Shown here: piece by piece, positions 1 through 7,552 of the stretch
Position numbering within the stretch: the first letter of the stretch is position 1
How the letters are laid out: the number at the start of each line of letters is the position of its first letter
Assembly (NCBI GenBank): GCA_022842185.1
Contig: JALHQB010000006.1
Coordinates: 1 to 64,000 of the forward strand
Direction of reading: 5' to 3'
DNA length: 64,000 nucleotides
From: Acetobacteraceae bacterium
GTDB lineage: Bacteria > Pseudomonadota > Alphaproteobacteria > Acetobacterales > Acetobacteraceae
Made by a program: the position numbers and the translations under genes
The notes under the pieces: generated by a model
Seen by the model: only the letters and a program-made list of their open reading frames with translations
Databases searched by the model: none
Told to the model about the DNA's origin: nothing

Positions 1-93
1 ATGCCGGCGGCGGCGCTGGTCGTGGCGCTGGGCAGCCGCGCGCTGGAGCGGCGGAGCGCGACGCGGCGGGCGGCGGCGTTCGGGAACGACTGA
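1..93 (+). CDS. 3' end of a gene cut by the window edge
   Basis: Only the last 30 codons are visible, ending in TGA at 91-93. The residues read as a hydrophobic stretch (AAALVVALGS) followed by an arginine-rich tail (RALERRSATRR). That pattern fits the last membrane helix and cytoplasmic tail of a transporter, but the fragment is too short to name a family. Whether the ATG at position 1 is an internal methionine or a true start cannot be decided here; an internal position is more likely. The next gene is convergent, with repeat locus A1 between them. Confidence 0.4.
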   Translation: MPAAALVVALGSRALERRSATRRAAAFGND

Positions 94-116
94 GCGTTGG
101 CACGTGTGACGTGGCG

Positions 117-345
117 CCTTGGAGAGGGGCTTTGCCCCTCTCCAAACCTCTCCCCACCAAAGGCTTAAGGCCTTTGGATACCTCAACTTTGGCGTTGTCC
201 GGGGAGGTCGGAGCGAGGAACGCGGTAGAATCCTTGGCGCTTGAACACGGAAACACGCCCCGCCCCAAAGCGCCAACATCCCGCGGTCCAGGGACCCGTT
301 GGTCCCTGGCGGGGTGGTTTGGAGGGGCAGCGCCCCTCCAATTCC
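117..345 (-). repeat. Family A intergenic repeat, locus A1 (modules in inverted orientation)
   Basis: Starts with a hairpin (GGAGAGGGGC / GCCCCTCTCC around 120-143), then a second palindrome CCAAAGGC / GCCTTTGG around 162-178. After a spacer of about 100 bp come CCAGGGACC / GGTCCCTGG around 287-309 and GGAGGGGC / GCCCCTCC around 322-340. The same order, or its reverse complement, recurs at six other loci in the window. The right end stops about 6 bp from the stop codon of the binding-protein gene. Confidence 0.85.
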
Positions 346-350
346 TACCC

Positions 351-1571
351 TCACCGCACCAGCGGACACCCGCCTTCCGCCAGCGGCCGAAACGCCTCCG
401 CCCCCGGGATGGTCTGCGCCACTTCCAGCAGGTCCCATTCCCCCCGCGCCTGGGATGGCTGCTTGGCCTTCATCAGGTACATGTCGCGGATCACGCGGCC
501 ATCGGCGCGCAGCGACCCGTTCGTCGTCATGAAGTCGTTGATCGGCAGTTCGCGCATCTTGGCCATCACCGGCTGGGATGCGTCCGTGCCGGCTGCCTGG
601 ATCGCCTTCAGGTAATGCGTGACGGCGCCCCACATGGACGCCTGGAACATCGTCGGCGGGCGGCCATGGATGCGCTGGAAGCGGGCGGAGAAGGCGCGCG
701 TCTGGTCGTTCTGGTCCCAGTAGAACGCCTCGGTGAAGACCATGCCCTGCGCGGTTTCCAGGCCGATCGCCTTGACGTTGGTCAGCAGGCACAGCAGCGC
801 GGCGGGCTGGATGCCGCGCCGGTTCAGGCCGAATTCGCCCATCTGCTTCACGATGTTGATGAAGTCCGTGCCTGCCGCGGCGATGCCCACAACATTGGCG
901 CCGGATTGCGCGGCGCGGATCAGGTGGGATGAATAATCGGTCTCCCCCAAGGGCGCGCGGGCGGCGCCGGCCACTTCCCCGCCCAGGCTGCGGATCACCG
1001 CGGTGGCATTGGCTTCCAGCGAATGGCCGAAGGCGTAGTCGGATGTGATGAAGAACCACTTCCGCCCGCCGCCCTGCATCACCGCGCCGACGGTGCCGCG
1101 CGCCAGCGCGTAATTGTCGTAGGTCCAATGCACGCCGAAGGGCGAACAATCCTTGCCTGTGAGGTCGGTGGTGCCGGCGGCGACCACCACGTCGATCTTC
1201 TGCTTCTCCCGCGCCAGGTTCTGCACGGCGAGTGCCACAGCCGAATTGCCCAGGCCGAAGATCGCATCAACGCGTTCCTGGTCGTACCAGCGTCGGGCGA
1301 TCGAAAGCCCCACATCGGGGCGGTTCTGCAGGTCGCCGAACACCACCTCGATCGGGGTGTTGTTCACCCGGCCGCCGAAATCCTCGACCGCCATGCGGGC
1401 GGAGACGACATCGCCCATCCCCTGCTGGTCGGCGAAGACGCCGGACATGTCGTCCAGCACGCCGATCTTGACCACGCCATCGGACATGGCCGTTTGCGCG
1501 CCGCCTTCGGTGGTGCGGATGGCAGCGAGCGGCAGCGCGGCCGCGCCGGCCAGGAGAAGCCTGCGATTCAT
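351..1571 (-). CDS. ABC transporter periplasmic binding protein, branched-chain amino acid/amide type (Peripla_BP_6)
   Basis: A 406-residue secreted solute receptor of the LivJ-like class I periplasmic fold. Such receptors capture amino acids, amides or aromatic acids and deliver them to a Liv-type ABC permease. The N-terminus (MNRRLLLAGAAALPLAA) is a signal peptide with a twin arginine just before the hydrophobic core, so Tat export is possible. The mature part begins VVKIGVLDDMSGVFADQQG, the typical first strand of this family, followed by an ALAVQNLAREK segment and a GTTDLTG motif. The ATG at 1571 is chosen because it gives a proper signal peptide; the open frame upstream is non-coding. 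No permease or ATPase genes are adjacent, so this is an orphan receptor. The substrate cannot be read from sequence. Confidence 0.88.
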   Translation of the reverse strand: MNRRLLLAGAAALPLAAIRTTEGGAQTAMSDGVVKIGVLDDMSGVFADQQGMGDVVSARMAVEDFGGRVNNTPIEVVFGDLQNRPDVGLSIARRWYDQERVDAIFGLGNSAVALAVQNLAREKQKIDVVVAAGTTDLTGKDCSPFGVHWTYDNYALARGTVGAVMQGGGRKWFFITSDYAFGHSLEANATAVIRSLGGEVAGAARAPLGETDYSSHLIRAAQSGANVVGIAAAGTDFINIVKQMGEFGLNRRGIQPAALLCLLTNVKAIGLETAQGMVFTEAFYWDQNDQTRAFSARFQRIHGRPPTMFQASMWGAVTHYLKAIQAAGTDASQPVMAKMRELPINDFMTTNGSLRADGRVIRDMYLMKAKQPSQARGEWDLLEVAQTIPGAEAFRPLAEGGCPLVR

Positions 1572-1692
1572 GGTACGGTTCCTCTGTTGACGGTTCTTGC
1601 CGCGCATCATGGCACGGGCGCCGCGCAGGACCAGGGGGCCGCGTTGCCGCGCGACCCAGGCGGGCGCCATCAACCCGCGTGATGAACGCTTA

Positions 1693-2112
1693 TCAGCCTT
1701 CGTGCGGCCAGATGCCCGGCGTGGCGAGTTCGCCCAGATGGCCATCGGGGTCGCGGAAATACAGGCTGGTGCCGCCGCGCGGCCACTGTGTGCGCCCTTC
1801 CTCGGCCACGCCATGCGCGGCGAGCCAGGTGGCCCAGCCCGGCAGGTCCGCAGCGGCGATCGAAAGCGCGTAATGGATGCGTCCGGCGCCATCATGCCCC
1901 GGGATGACGCCGCCCGGCATGACGACCGCTTCGGTGGCGCCGCCGCGGAGGAAGACCAGCAGCACCGACCGGCCGATGGGATAGGCCACCAGCCGCGCAT
2001 CGGTGAACATCGGCGACAGGCCGAGCACATCCTCGTAGAACGCGCGCGATCGTGCGAGGTCCGCGACATAGATCGCGGTTTCCAGCACGCCGGCGATCGG
2101 GGGCGCTGACAT
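1693..2112 (-). CDS. VOC (glyoxalase/bleomycin resistance/dioxygenase) family protein
   Basis: A 139-residue single-domain protein with the vicinal oxygen chelate signature: an opening strand with ETAIYVADLARSRAFYEDVLGL and a closing FRDPDGHLGELATPG. Two beta-alpha-beta-beta-beta modules form a metal site in this superfamily, which includes glyoxalase I, fosfomycin resistance proteins and extradiol dioxygenases. The chemistry cannot be assigned from the sequence. It starts at ATG 2112, divergent from the aldolase gene with 67 bp between starts, so the two may share a promoter region. It may be a detoxification or ring-cleavage accessory protein, but that is a guess. Confidence 0.85.
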   Translation of the reverse strand: MSAPPIAGVLETAIYVADLARSRAFYEDVLGLSPMFTDARLVAYPIGRSVLLVFLRGGATEAVVMPGGVIPGHDGAGRIHYALSIAAADLPGWATWLAAHGVAEEGRTQWPRGGTSLYFRDPDGHLGELATPGIWPHEG

Positions 2113-2179
2113 GGCGCCATCTTGCCCCCGCGACGCCGCTGGGGGAACCTCCGCGTCATCTTTTTGGGGAAATCATGCC

Positions 2180-2968
2180 ATGGCCCATGCGCTTGGTGCG
2201 CCTGCAGCGCCCGCCATCCTGCGGAATACCGAACTCGATGCCGATGCCGTGCGTCAGGCGCGGGTCGACCTGGCCGCCTGCTTCCGCATGGCCGCGCGCT
2301 TCGGCATGCATGAAGGCATCTGCAATCATTTCTCCTTCGTGGTGCCGGGGCGCGACGACCTGTTCCTGGTCAATCCCTATGGCTGGGCCTTCAGCGAGAT
2401 CACCGCGTCGCGGCTGCTGGTGTGCGATTTCCACGGCAATGTAGTGGCCGGAGACGGCGTGCCGGAAGCGACCGCCTTCTACATCCATGGCCGCGTCCAC
2501 AAGAACGTGGCGCGCGCCAAAGCGGCCTTCCACACCCACATGCCGAATGCGACGGCGCTGGCGATGCTCGAAGGCCCGCCGCTGGTCTGGGCCGGGCAGA
2601 CTGCGCTGAAATTCTACGGTCGCACCCTGGTGGATGAGGAATATGGCGGCCTCGCACTCGATGAACAGGAAGGCGACCGCATCGCGGCGAGCATCGGCGA
2701 TGCCGACATCGTCTTCATGAAGAACCATGGCGTGATGGTGGTCGGCGGAACGGTCGCCGAGGCGTGGGACGATCTGTATTACCTGGAACGCGCCGCCGAG
2801 GTGCAGCGCATGGCGATGGCCACCGGCCGCACGCTGAAGCCGGTGCCGGCCGAGTTGGCGCAGCGCACCTACGATCAGATGCGCGAGGGCGACCGTGAAA
2901 GCGCGCGGCTGCATCTGGAAAGCGTCAAGCGCATCCTGGCGCGGGACGAGCCGGACTTCATGCATTGA
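2180..2968 (+). CDS. Class II aldolase/adducin family protein
   Basis: 262 residues with the zinc-dependent class II aldolase/adducin fold seen in L-fuculose-phosphate aldolase and in decarboxylases of the same fold. Metal ligands are visible: FHTHMPNATAL (His118, His120) and the late histidine in FMKNHGVMVVGG. Glu97 in PEATAFYIH is the probable catalytic acid. The substrate is unknown, and adducin-like members acting on non-phosphorylated substrates are common beside catabolic genes. The ATG at 2180 is preferred because GGGGA at 2167-2171 lies 8 nt upstream; an out-of-frame ATG lies at 2175. The DMT exporter gene follows 58 nt downstream on the same strand. Confidence 0.88.
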   Translation: MAHALGAPAAPAILRNTELDADAVRQARVDLAACFRMAARFGMHEGICNHFSFVVPGRDDLFLVNPYGWAFSEITASRLLVCDFHGNVVAGDGVPEATAFYIHGRVHKNVARAKAAFHTHMPNATALAMLEGPPLVWAGQTALKFYGRTLVDEEYGGLALDEQEGDRIAASIGDADIVFMKNHGVMVVGGTVAEAWDDLYYLERAAEVQRMAMATGRTLKPVPAELAQRTYDQMREGDRESARLHLESVKRILARDEPDFMH

Positions 2969-3026
2969 CCATCCTCGGTTCCACCGATGGGGCGGACCTC
3001 GTCAGCGTCGGCGCGCGTTACCGGTT

Positions 3027-3911
3027 TTGACGCCGGTGCGCGCGCGCCCGGATGGCGCCGGGTTGGCGCTGCTCGCCATGACCACGATCGGCTGGGGGCT
3101 GAACTGGCCGGCGATGAAGCTGCTGCTGGCGGTGCTGCCGGTGCTGACGACGCGCGCAGTTGCCGGTTCGGTGGGCTTCGCCGTACTGCTGGGCGTGGCG
3201 CTGGCGCGGCGGGAAAGCCTCGCCGTGCCGGCCGCGCTGTGGCCGCGGCTGGTGCTGGCATCGCTGCTGAACGTGACCGCCTGGATGGGCCTCGCTTCCT
3301 TTTCCCTGCTGTGGCTGTCGGCGGCGGAGGCGACCATCGTCTGTTACACCATGCCGGTCTGGGCAGCGCTGATGGCCTGGGCGATCCTGGGGGAACGGCC
3401 GGGCCTGGCGCGCGTCGCGGGGCTGCTGCTGGCGCTGTCGGGGCTTGCCTTCCTGGTGCTCGGCCACGGCGTCGTGGCAGGGCTGGAGAAGGCACCGGGG
3501 CTGGCCTTCGCGCTGGGATCGGCGGTGCTGTTCTCGCTCGGCACCGTGATCACCAAGCGCTGGCCGCTCGGGCTGCCGCCGACCAGCGCGACGGTGTGGC
3601 AGGTCGGGCTGGGCATCCTGCCGCTGGTTATCCTGGCGGTCATCTTCGACCGGCCGGACTTCGCCGGTCTGCCGCTGATGGACTGGGCGCTTCTGGCCTA
3701 TGGCGGGGTCTTCGCGCTGGGGCTCTGCTACCTGTCCTGGTTTGCCGCGCTGCGTCGGCTGCCGGCCTCGCTGGCCTCGCTCGGGACGCTGATCACGCCG
3801 ATGGTCGGCGTGGCCAGCGCCGCGTTGTTCCTCGGCGAACCGTTCGGCTGGCGGGAGGGTGCGTCGCTGGCGCTGACGCTGTCGGGGGTGGCCCTGGCGG
3901 TGCGGGGGTAG
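3027..3911 (+). CDS. DMT superfamily (EamA) transporter
   Basis: About 294 residues forming ten hydrophobic segments in two EamA repeats, the layout of drug/metabolite exporters such as RhaT, YdcZ and RarD relatives. The first helix contains GLALLAMTTIGWGLNWPAMK, where the tryptophan/proline pattern is typical. The second repeat opens with PGLAFALGSAVLFSLGTVIT. No ATG gives full length: the TTG at 3027 yields a normal family length, while the ATG at 3078 would trim the first helix. The start is therefore uncertain by about 17 codons. The substrate is unknown; amino acids or small metabolites are usual for this family. Confidence 0.85.
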   Translation: MTPVRARPDGAGLALLAMTTIGWGLNWPAMKLLLAVLPVLTTRAVAGSVGFAVLLGVALARRESLAVPAALWPRLVLASLLNVTAWMGLASFSLLWLSAAEATIVCYTMPVWAALMAWAILGERPGLARVAGLLLALSGLAFLVLGHGVVAGLEKAPGLAFALGSAVLFSLGTVITKRWPLGLPPTSATVWQVGLGILPLVILAVIFDRPDFAGLPLMDWALLAYGGVFALGLCYLSWFAALRRLPASLASLGTLITPMVGVASAALFLGEPFGWREGASLALTLSGVALAVRG

Positions 3912-4044
3912 GGCGGCGGAAGTCCGCCTGTGCCGGCGAAGCCGGTTGCGGCGCCGCGTCCGGCCCGAACGCGCCAGATGATGTGGCGCGAACGGGCTGG
4001 CCCCGCCCGATCTTCATGCGCCCGCCAGGCGCGATCAATGCAGG

Positions 4045-4518
4045 TCAGCCGCGCCGCGCGGCCTCGATTGCCGCGACGTCGATCTTGCGCATCGTCATCA
4101 TCGCGGTGAAGGCCCGCTTGGCTTCTTCTCCGCCGGCCGCCATCGCCTCGGTCAGCACGCGCGGCGTGATCTGCCAGGAAATGCCCCAGCGATCCTTGCA
4201 CCAGCCGCAGGCGCTTTCCTGGCCGCCATTCCCGACGATGGCATTCCAGTAACGGTCGGTCTCCTCCTGATCCTCGGTGGCGACCTGGAAGGAAAAGGCC
4301 TCGGTATGCTTGAAGGCGGGACCGCCGTTCAGGCCGAGGCAGGGAATGCCCATCACGGTGAAATCCACCGTGAGCACATCGCCCGCCTTGCCGGACGGAT
4401 AATCGGTCGGCGCGCGATGCACCGCAGTCACCGCGGTGTCGGGAAAGATGCTGGCGTAGAAGCGGGCGGCTGCCTCAGCGTCCTTGTCGTACCAGATGCA
4501 AATCGTGTTCTTGGCCAT
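4045..4518 (-). CDS. PhnB-like VOC family protein (3-demethylubiquinone methyltransferase-like domain)
   Basis: 157 residues. It opens ICIWYDKDAEAAARFYASIF, has TDYPSGKAGDVLTVDF and MGIPCLGLNGGPAFKHTEAFSF, and continues CGWCKDRWGISWQITP. This is the PhnB/YjdN-type subgroup of the VOC superfamily. Despite the domain name, methyltransferase activity is not established for these proteins. Start ATG at 4518 is supported by a strong purine-rich ribosome binding site (GGAGAGAG on the minus strand, 4521-4528). It lies in the same direction as the SRPBCC/ArsR pair, a combination often found together, but a 132-bp gap separates them, so cotranscription is only possible. Confidence 0.85.
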   Translation of the reverse strand: MAKNTICIWYDKDAEAAARFYASIFPDTAVTAVHRAPTDYPSGKAGDVLTVDFTVMGIPCLGLNGGPAFKHTEAFSFQVATEDQEETDRYWNAIVGNGGQESACGWCKDRWGISWQITPRVLTEAMAAGGEEAKRAFTAMMTMRKIDVAAIEAARRG

Positions 4519-4650
4519 GTCTCTCTCCTTGTTGGGTTGGAGCGGGCCTGCCGGTTGAAAGTGCCCACTCAGTGAGGACGCGGGTGGCTCCCCTGCACGA
4601 GGACCCACTGCTTTTACGTGGGCCGGCGGGCGGGGGCTGGTCGCCTCCGG

Positions 4651-5184
4651 TCAAGCCGGTGAGCGGCGGCTGTAGTCGTCGCGCAGGTGCAGCCAGCTAT
4701 CCCAGAACGGTGCCGGGTCCTGGCCCGATGCGCGGGCAACCAGCACATCCAGATGCGCGTGCCAGCCGGCGCTGACCTTCTGCAGCAGGTCCGGGTCGGC
4801 CACCCGATGATGCGTCACCGTCAGCAGCACGCGGTTGCCTGCGGGTGCGAGCTCGAAGGTAACGCCCCCGGTGGTGCCCCAGGTGATCGACAGCCGGTGC
4901 GGCGGATCGAATTCCGTGATCGTCCCCTGCATGCGGTGTTCGGCATCGAAGCCCGCGGGGCGCGCGCCGGGCGGTGTGGTCAGTTCGTCATTGCGCCAGA
5001 CCAGTTCGAAGGCCGATCCAGCCTGCGTGCCCATCGCACCCGCCGCCAGCCATTGCCGGCGCAGGTCGCTGTCGGTGAGGTAGGACCAGATGCGCTCGAT
5101 CGGGCCCGGAAGGTGGCGCTGGATGCGCAGCGTGGTCGGTTCGATCAGCACGCCATAGGTGCCAGGCGACGCGATGTCGTTCAT
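4651..5184 (-). CDS. SRPBCC (Aha1/START-like) domain protein
   Basis: 177 residues with the Aha1-type SRPBCC fold: an early RHLPGPIERIWSYLTD strand-helix, GTITEFDPPHRLSITW in the middle and a long C-terminal helix (VSAGWHAHLDVLVARASGQ). This fold encloses a hydrophobic ligand pocket. Its ATG (5184) overlaps the stop of the ArsR-type gene by 4 nt, so the two are translationally coupled. ArsR regulators fused or paired with this subfamily are common in proteobacteria and actinobacteria. The ligand and physiological trigger are unknown. Confidence 0.87.
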   Translation of the reverse strand: MNDIASPGTYGVLIEPTTLRIQRHLPGPIERIWSYLTDSDLRRQWLAAGAMGTQAGSAFELVWRNDELTTPPGARPAGFDAEHRMQGTITEFDPPHRLSITWGTTGGVTFELAPAGNRVLLTVTHHRVADPDLLQKVSAGWHAHLDVLVARASGQDPAPFWDSWLHLRDDYSRRSPA

Positions 5185-5543
5185 GGGTCGTCTCCTTCGG
5201 GGGTGGGGGGCGGGGCGTCCTCCGCACGGAGGATGCGTTCGAGCGCGTCCAGGCGATCGGTCCAGAAGCGTTCGTAGAAGGTGAGCCAGTCATGCGCGCC
5301 GGCGAGCGGCCCAGGGTCGAGCCGGCAGTGATGCGTGCGGCCGCGCACCTCGCGCCGGATCAACCCGGCGGCTTCGAGTGCCTTGATGTGCTTGGACGCC
5401 GCGGCGAGCGAGATGGCGAAGGGTTCGGCAAGCTGGCCGACCGTGCGTTCACCCCTTGCCAGGTCCCGCAGCATGCGCCGGCGCGTGGCATCGCCGAGGG
5501 CGTGGAAGACGGTGTCCAGCTGGGGTGCCGATAATTCAACCAT
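5181..5543 (-). CDS. ArsR/SmtB-family winged-helix transcriptional regulator
   Basis: 120 residues. The recognition region reads AEPFAISLAAASKHIKALEAAGLI, the winged-helix of ArsR/SmtB proteins, preceded by FHALGDATRRRMLRDLA. It lacks the cysteine-rich metal box of true ArsR, so a metal ligand is unlikely. The tail FYERFWTDRLDALERIL is typical of the subgroup paired with SRPBCC proteins. The ATG at 5543 gives the usual family start (MVELSAPQLDTVF); an upstream ATG at 5582 would add 13 unusual residues. The start codon lies inside a perfect inverted repeat that may be its own operator. It is followed by the SRPBCC gene with a 4-nt overlap. Confidence 0.9.
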   Translation of the reverse strand: MVELSAPQLDTVFHALGDATRRRMLRDLARGERTVGQLAEPFAISLAAASKHIKALEAAGLIRREVRGRTHHCRLDPGPLAGAHDWLTFYERFWTDRLDALERILRAEDAPPPTPEGDDP

Positions 5544-5552
5544 ATCGTTGAA
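5535..5552. promoter_or_regulatory. Likely ArsR operator overlapping the arsR-type start codon
   Basis: TTCAAC (5535-5540) and GTTGAA (5547-5552) form a perfect 6-bp inverted repeat with a 6-bp spacer containing the start codon of the regulator gene. A related imperfect copy (TCAACC, then CGATTAA) lies at about 5575-5590. AT-rich palindromes of this size are typical ArsR-family sites. Autorepression by blocking translation initiation or early transcription is inferred. Confidence 0.55.
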
Positions 5553-5617
5553 TATTCTGGTCGATGAAGAAAAGTCAACCAAACGATTAACTGTCTGGCC
5601 GCCGGCACATTGGCGCG

Positions 5618-5722
5618 AGAGCAGATCGCGCCTGATTGGATCCGGTCAGGGGCGTGACGTTGCTTGAACAATCAAAGGCGTACAGCGCCATGCGCCGGTG
5701 CGGTCGGGCGCAAAACGGTCCG
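5618..5722 (+). repeat. Family B intergenic repeat, copy B1 (degenerate)
   Basis: Opens GAGCAGATCGCGCCTGA, followed by a short inverted segment (CCTGA / GGTCAGG), GCGTGACGTTGCTTGAACAA and a terminal decayed hairpin ending GGGCGCAAAACGGTCC. The same order of blocks is found at 5897-5997 and 17664-17768. Here the left arm of the terminal hairpin has lost most of its pairing, so this is probably an old copy. Confidence 0.7.
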
Positions 5723-5737
5723 AGGTAGGCGTAGGAA

Positions 5738-6048
5738 TTGGAGGGGCGCTGCCCCTCCAAACCACCCCGCCAGGGACCAGCGGGTCCCTGGACCGCGGGA
5801 CCTTGGCGATTTTCCCGGCCCGGTGTGAGGCTTGGGCAATGTTCCTGGTACCGACCGACGGCGTTCAGCACCAAAGTCGAGGTATCCAAAGTCCTTAGAG
5901 CAGATCCGCCTGAATGGACTCAGTCAGGCGCGTGAAGATGCTCGCTCAAACAATGGCATGGAGCGTTTTGCGCCAATACGGTCTGGCGCGAAACGCTCCT
6001 TGCCTTTGGTGGGGGAGGTCCGGAGGGGGCAAAGCTCTCTCCGGTCTG
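5738..6048 (+). repeat. Family A intergenic repeat, locus A2, interrupted by a family B element
   Basis: Module alpha spans about 5738-5810 (GGAGGGGC / GCCCCTCC, then CCAGGGACC / GGTCCCTGG). The beta half starts near 5850 (CGACGGCGTTCAGCACCAAA, then GGTATCCAAAG). At 5897 the second palindrome of beta is broken by family B copy B2 and resumes at about 6002 with GCCTTTGGTGGGG. The right end lies about 7 bp from the panC stop codon. Confidence 0.85.
5897..5997 (+). repeat. Family B intergenic repeat, copy B2, nested inside A2
   Basis: About 100 bp: AGAGCAGATCC, CCTGA / TCAGGCG, then GGAGCGTTTTGCGCCA and TGGCGCGAAACGCTCC as a strong terminal hairpin. It is flanked by CCTT on both sides (5893-5896 and 5998-6001). 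The surrounding family A sequence is contiguous in other copies, so this copy arrived after A2 was in place. Confidence 0.8.
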
Positions 6049-6054
6049 CAATCA

Positions 6055-6891
6055 TCAGACCGCAATATTATCCAGCAGCCGCACCGCCCCGAGCCTGGCC
6101 GCCGCCACCAGCCGCATCGCGCCATCCGTTCGGGCATCGAGCGGCTTGAGCGTCTCGGCCTCGACCAGCGCCAGGTAGTCCGGTGCGAAGCCGTGGTCGC
6201 GCAGCGTCTCCAGCCCGGCGCCGAGCGCCGCGGGCACCGCATCCCCGGCCGCGATCGCCGTCGCGGCCTGAATCATCACGCGCAGCAGCACCGGCGCCGT
6301 CGCGCGGTCGTCCGGCGTCAGGAACCGGTTGCGCGACGACATGGCCAGCCCGTCGGCCTCCCGCACGGTGGCGACCGGCAGGATGCGGATGGGGATGTCG
6401 AGGTCAGCAGCCATGCGCGTGACGACCTGCAACTGTTGCCAGTCCTTCTCGCCGAACACGGCGACCTGCGCTTCGCTTTGCAGGAACAGCTTGCAGCAGA
6501 CGGTGGCGACGCCGCGGAAATGCCCCGGGCGGGCGTCGCCTTCCCACCCCGCGGTCGGGCCGGCGACGTCGATCACGGTCGCGCTGCCGGGCGGGTACAT
6601 CGCCGCGACCGGCGGCATCCACACCAGGTCGCAGCCCGCGCCGCGCAGTTTCGCGAGGTCGCCCTCCTCGTCGCGCGGATAGCGCGACAGGTCCTCGTTC
6701 GGATTGAACTGAAGGGGATTGACGAAGATCGAGGTGGCGACGGCATCGGCGGCCAGGCGGCCCGCGGCGACCAGGGCGATGTGCCCGTCATGCAGCGCGC
6801 CCATGGTCGGCACCAGGGCGAGGCGTTTGCCGTCGGCGCGCAGGGCGGCGGTGGCGGCACGGAGGGAGGGCAGGTCACGACAGATCAGCAT
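6055..6891 (-). CDS. panC: Pantothenate synthetase
   Basis: Condenses pantoate and beta-alanine with ATP through a pantoyl-adenylate, the last step of vitamin B5 synthesis, in the cytoplasm. 278 residues, the usual family length. The nucleotidyl-transferase HIGH-like motif appears as PTMGALHDGHIALV (about residues 28-41). Next come SIFVNPLQFNPNEDLSRYPR, GEKDWQQLQVV and the late SSRNRFL stretch that closes over ATP. ATG at 6891. No panB or panD is adjacent, so the pathway genes are dispersed. Its 3' end abuts repeat locus A2 within a few bases. Confidence 0.96.
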   Translation of the reverse strand: MLICRDLPSLRAATAALRADGKRLALVPTMGALHDGHIALVAAGRLAADAVATSIFVNPLQFNPNEDLSRYPRDEEGDLAKLRGAGCDLVWMPPVAAMYPPGSATVIDVAGPTAGWEGDARPGHFRGVATVCCKLFLQSEAQVAVFGEKDWQQLQVVTRMAADLDIPIRILPVATVREADGLAMSSRNRFLTPDDRATAPVLLRVMIQAATAIAAGDAVPAALGAGLETLRDHGFAPDYLALVEAETLKPLDARTDGAMRLVAAARLGAVRLLDNIAV

Positions 6892-6968
6892 CCGGCACTC
6901 ATAGTCCGAATTGCCGCGCGCCGGAATCCGGCGACGATGCGCCCTGCCCGGGCAGGGCGCGCTTGGCT

Positions 6969-7289
6969 TCAGCCGCCGCGCACGGTCGCTTCCATCGCGC
7001 GCGGGGATGCATCGGGGGAGGGATCGACGATGTCGTCCTCCCAGATGTGCAGGATGCCGAGCGGCGGGGTCGAGCGATCGCGCAGCTTGGCGTATGCGGC
7101 GGCTTCGATGCGCGGGCGTGCCTCGGCGAAGCGCGCCATCAGGTCGGGCGTCCGGAACGCGCCGCCGCCGCTGATGCCCAGCAGGGCGAGCCGCGAGATC
7201 GCGCAGCGCACCACTTCGCCATCATCCAGTGCCAGCATGAATAGCAGCCGATGGCCGTCCCAGCGCGGTGGGGTGTCCGCGCCGGTCAT
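6969..7289 (-). CDS. DUF1488-like small protein
   Basis: 106 residues. The first half (WDGHRLLFMLALDDGEVVRCAISRLALLGISGG) matches the pattern of DUF1488 proteins, small cytoplasmic proteins of unknown function in which a gene product of dozens of residues carries a v-x-C-x-(V/I)-S-x-x-A-L core. The C-terminal half is predicted helical and acidic at DDIVDPSPDASPRA. ATG at 7289 overlaps the stop of the upstream 86-codon gene by 4 nt, so they are coupled. Family assignment is from memory of the motif and should be treated as probable. Confidence 0.6.
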   Translation of the reverse strand: MTGADTPPRWDGHRLLFMLALDDGEVVRCAISRLALLGISGGGAFRTPDLMARFAEARPRIEAAAYAKLRDRSTPPLGILHIWEDDIVDPSPDASPRAMEATVRGG

Positions 7290-7546
7290 GACGGCATCCG
7301 ATCGGAGGCCAGCGCCGTGGCGAGTTCCCGCGGCGTGATGGCCAGCGCCTGCACCAGCCGCCCGGAGGCCAGGCCATGCCGTGCGATAGTCATGCTGGTT
7401 CGCCGCCAGGCAGGGAAAGACAGGCCCGCCAGCATCTCCTCCTCGGTATCGACCCGGTAATGGCCGGCGGGCAGCGGGCCCGAACGGGGAGACAGCTGGA
7501 AGGGCCGGTGGAATTCCACCACCTCGGTCGTCATGCGGGATTCCAT
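7286..7546 (-). CDS. Small conserved-looking protein of unknown function
   Basis: 86 residues from ATG 7546, or 82 from the in-frame ATG at 7534 (MTTEVVEFHRPFQLSPRSG). It contains HYRVDTEEEMLAGLSFPAWRRT followed by a helical segment rich in Leu/Ala. No family is recognised with confidence. It shows coding-like GC3 bias and a 4-nt overlap with the DUF1488-like gene downstream, and follows the membrane protein gene by 6 nt, so the three form a compact operon. A role cannot be inferred. Confidence 0.6.
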   Translation of the reverse strand: MESRMTTEVVEFHRPFQLSPRSGPLPAGHYRVDTEEEMLAGLSFPAWRRTSMTIARHGLASGRLVQALAITPRELATALASDRMPS

Positions 7547-7552
7547 CGCGGG

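Noticed and set aside
351..2159. Longer version of the binding-protein gene starting near 2159
   Set aside because: The extra 196 residues overlap the VOC gene in another frame; the ATG at 1571 yields a proper signal peptide.
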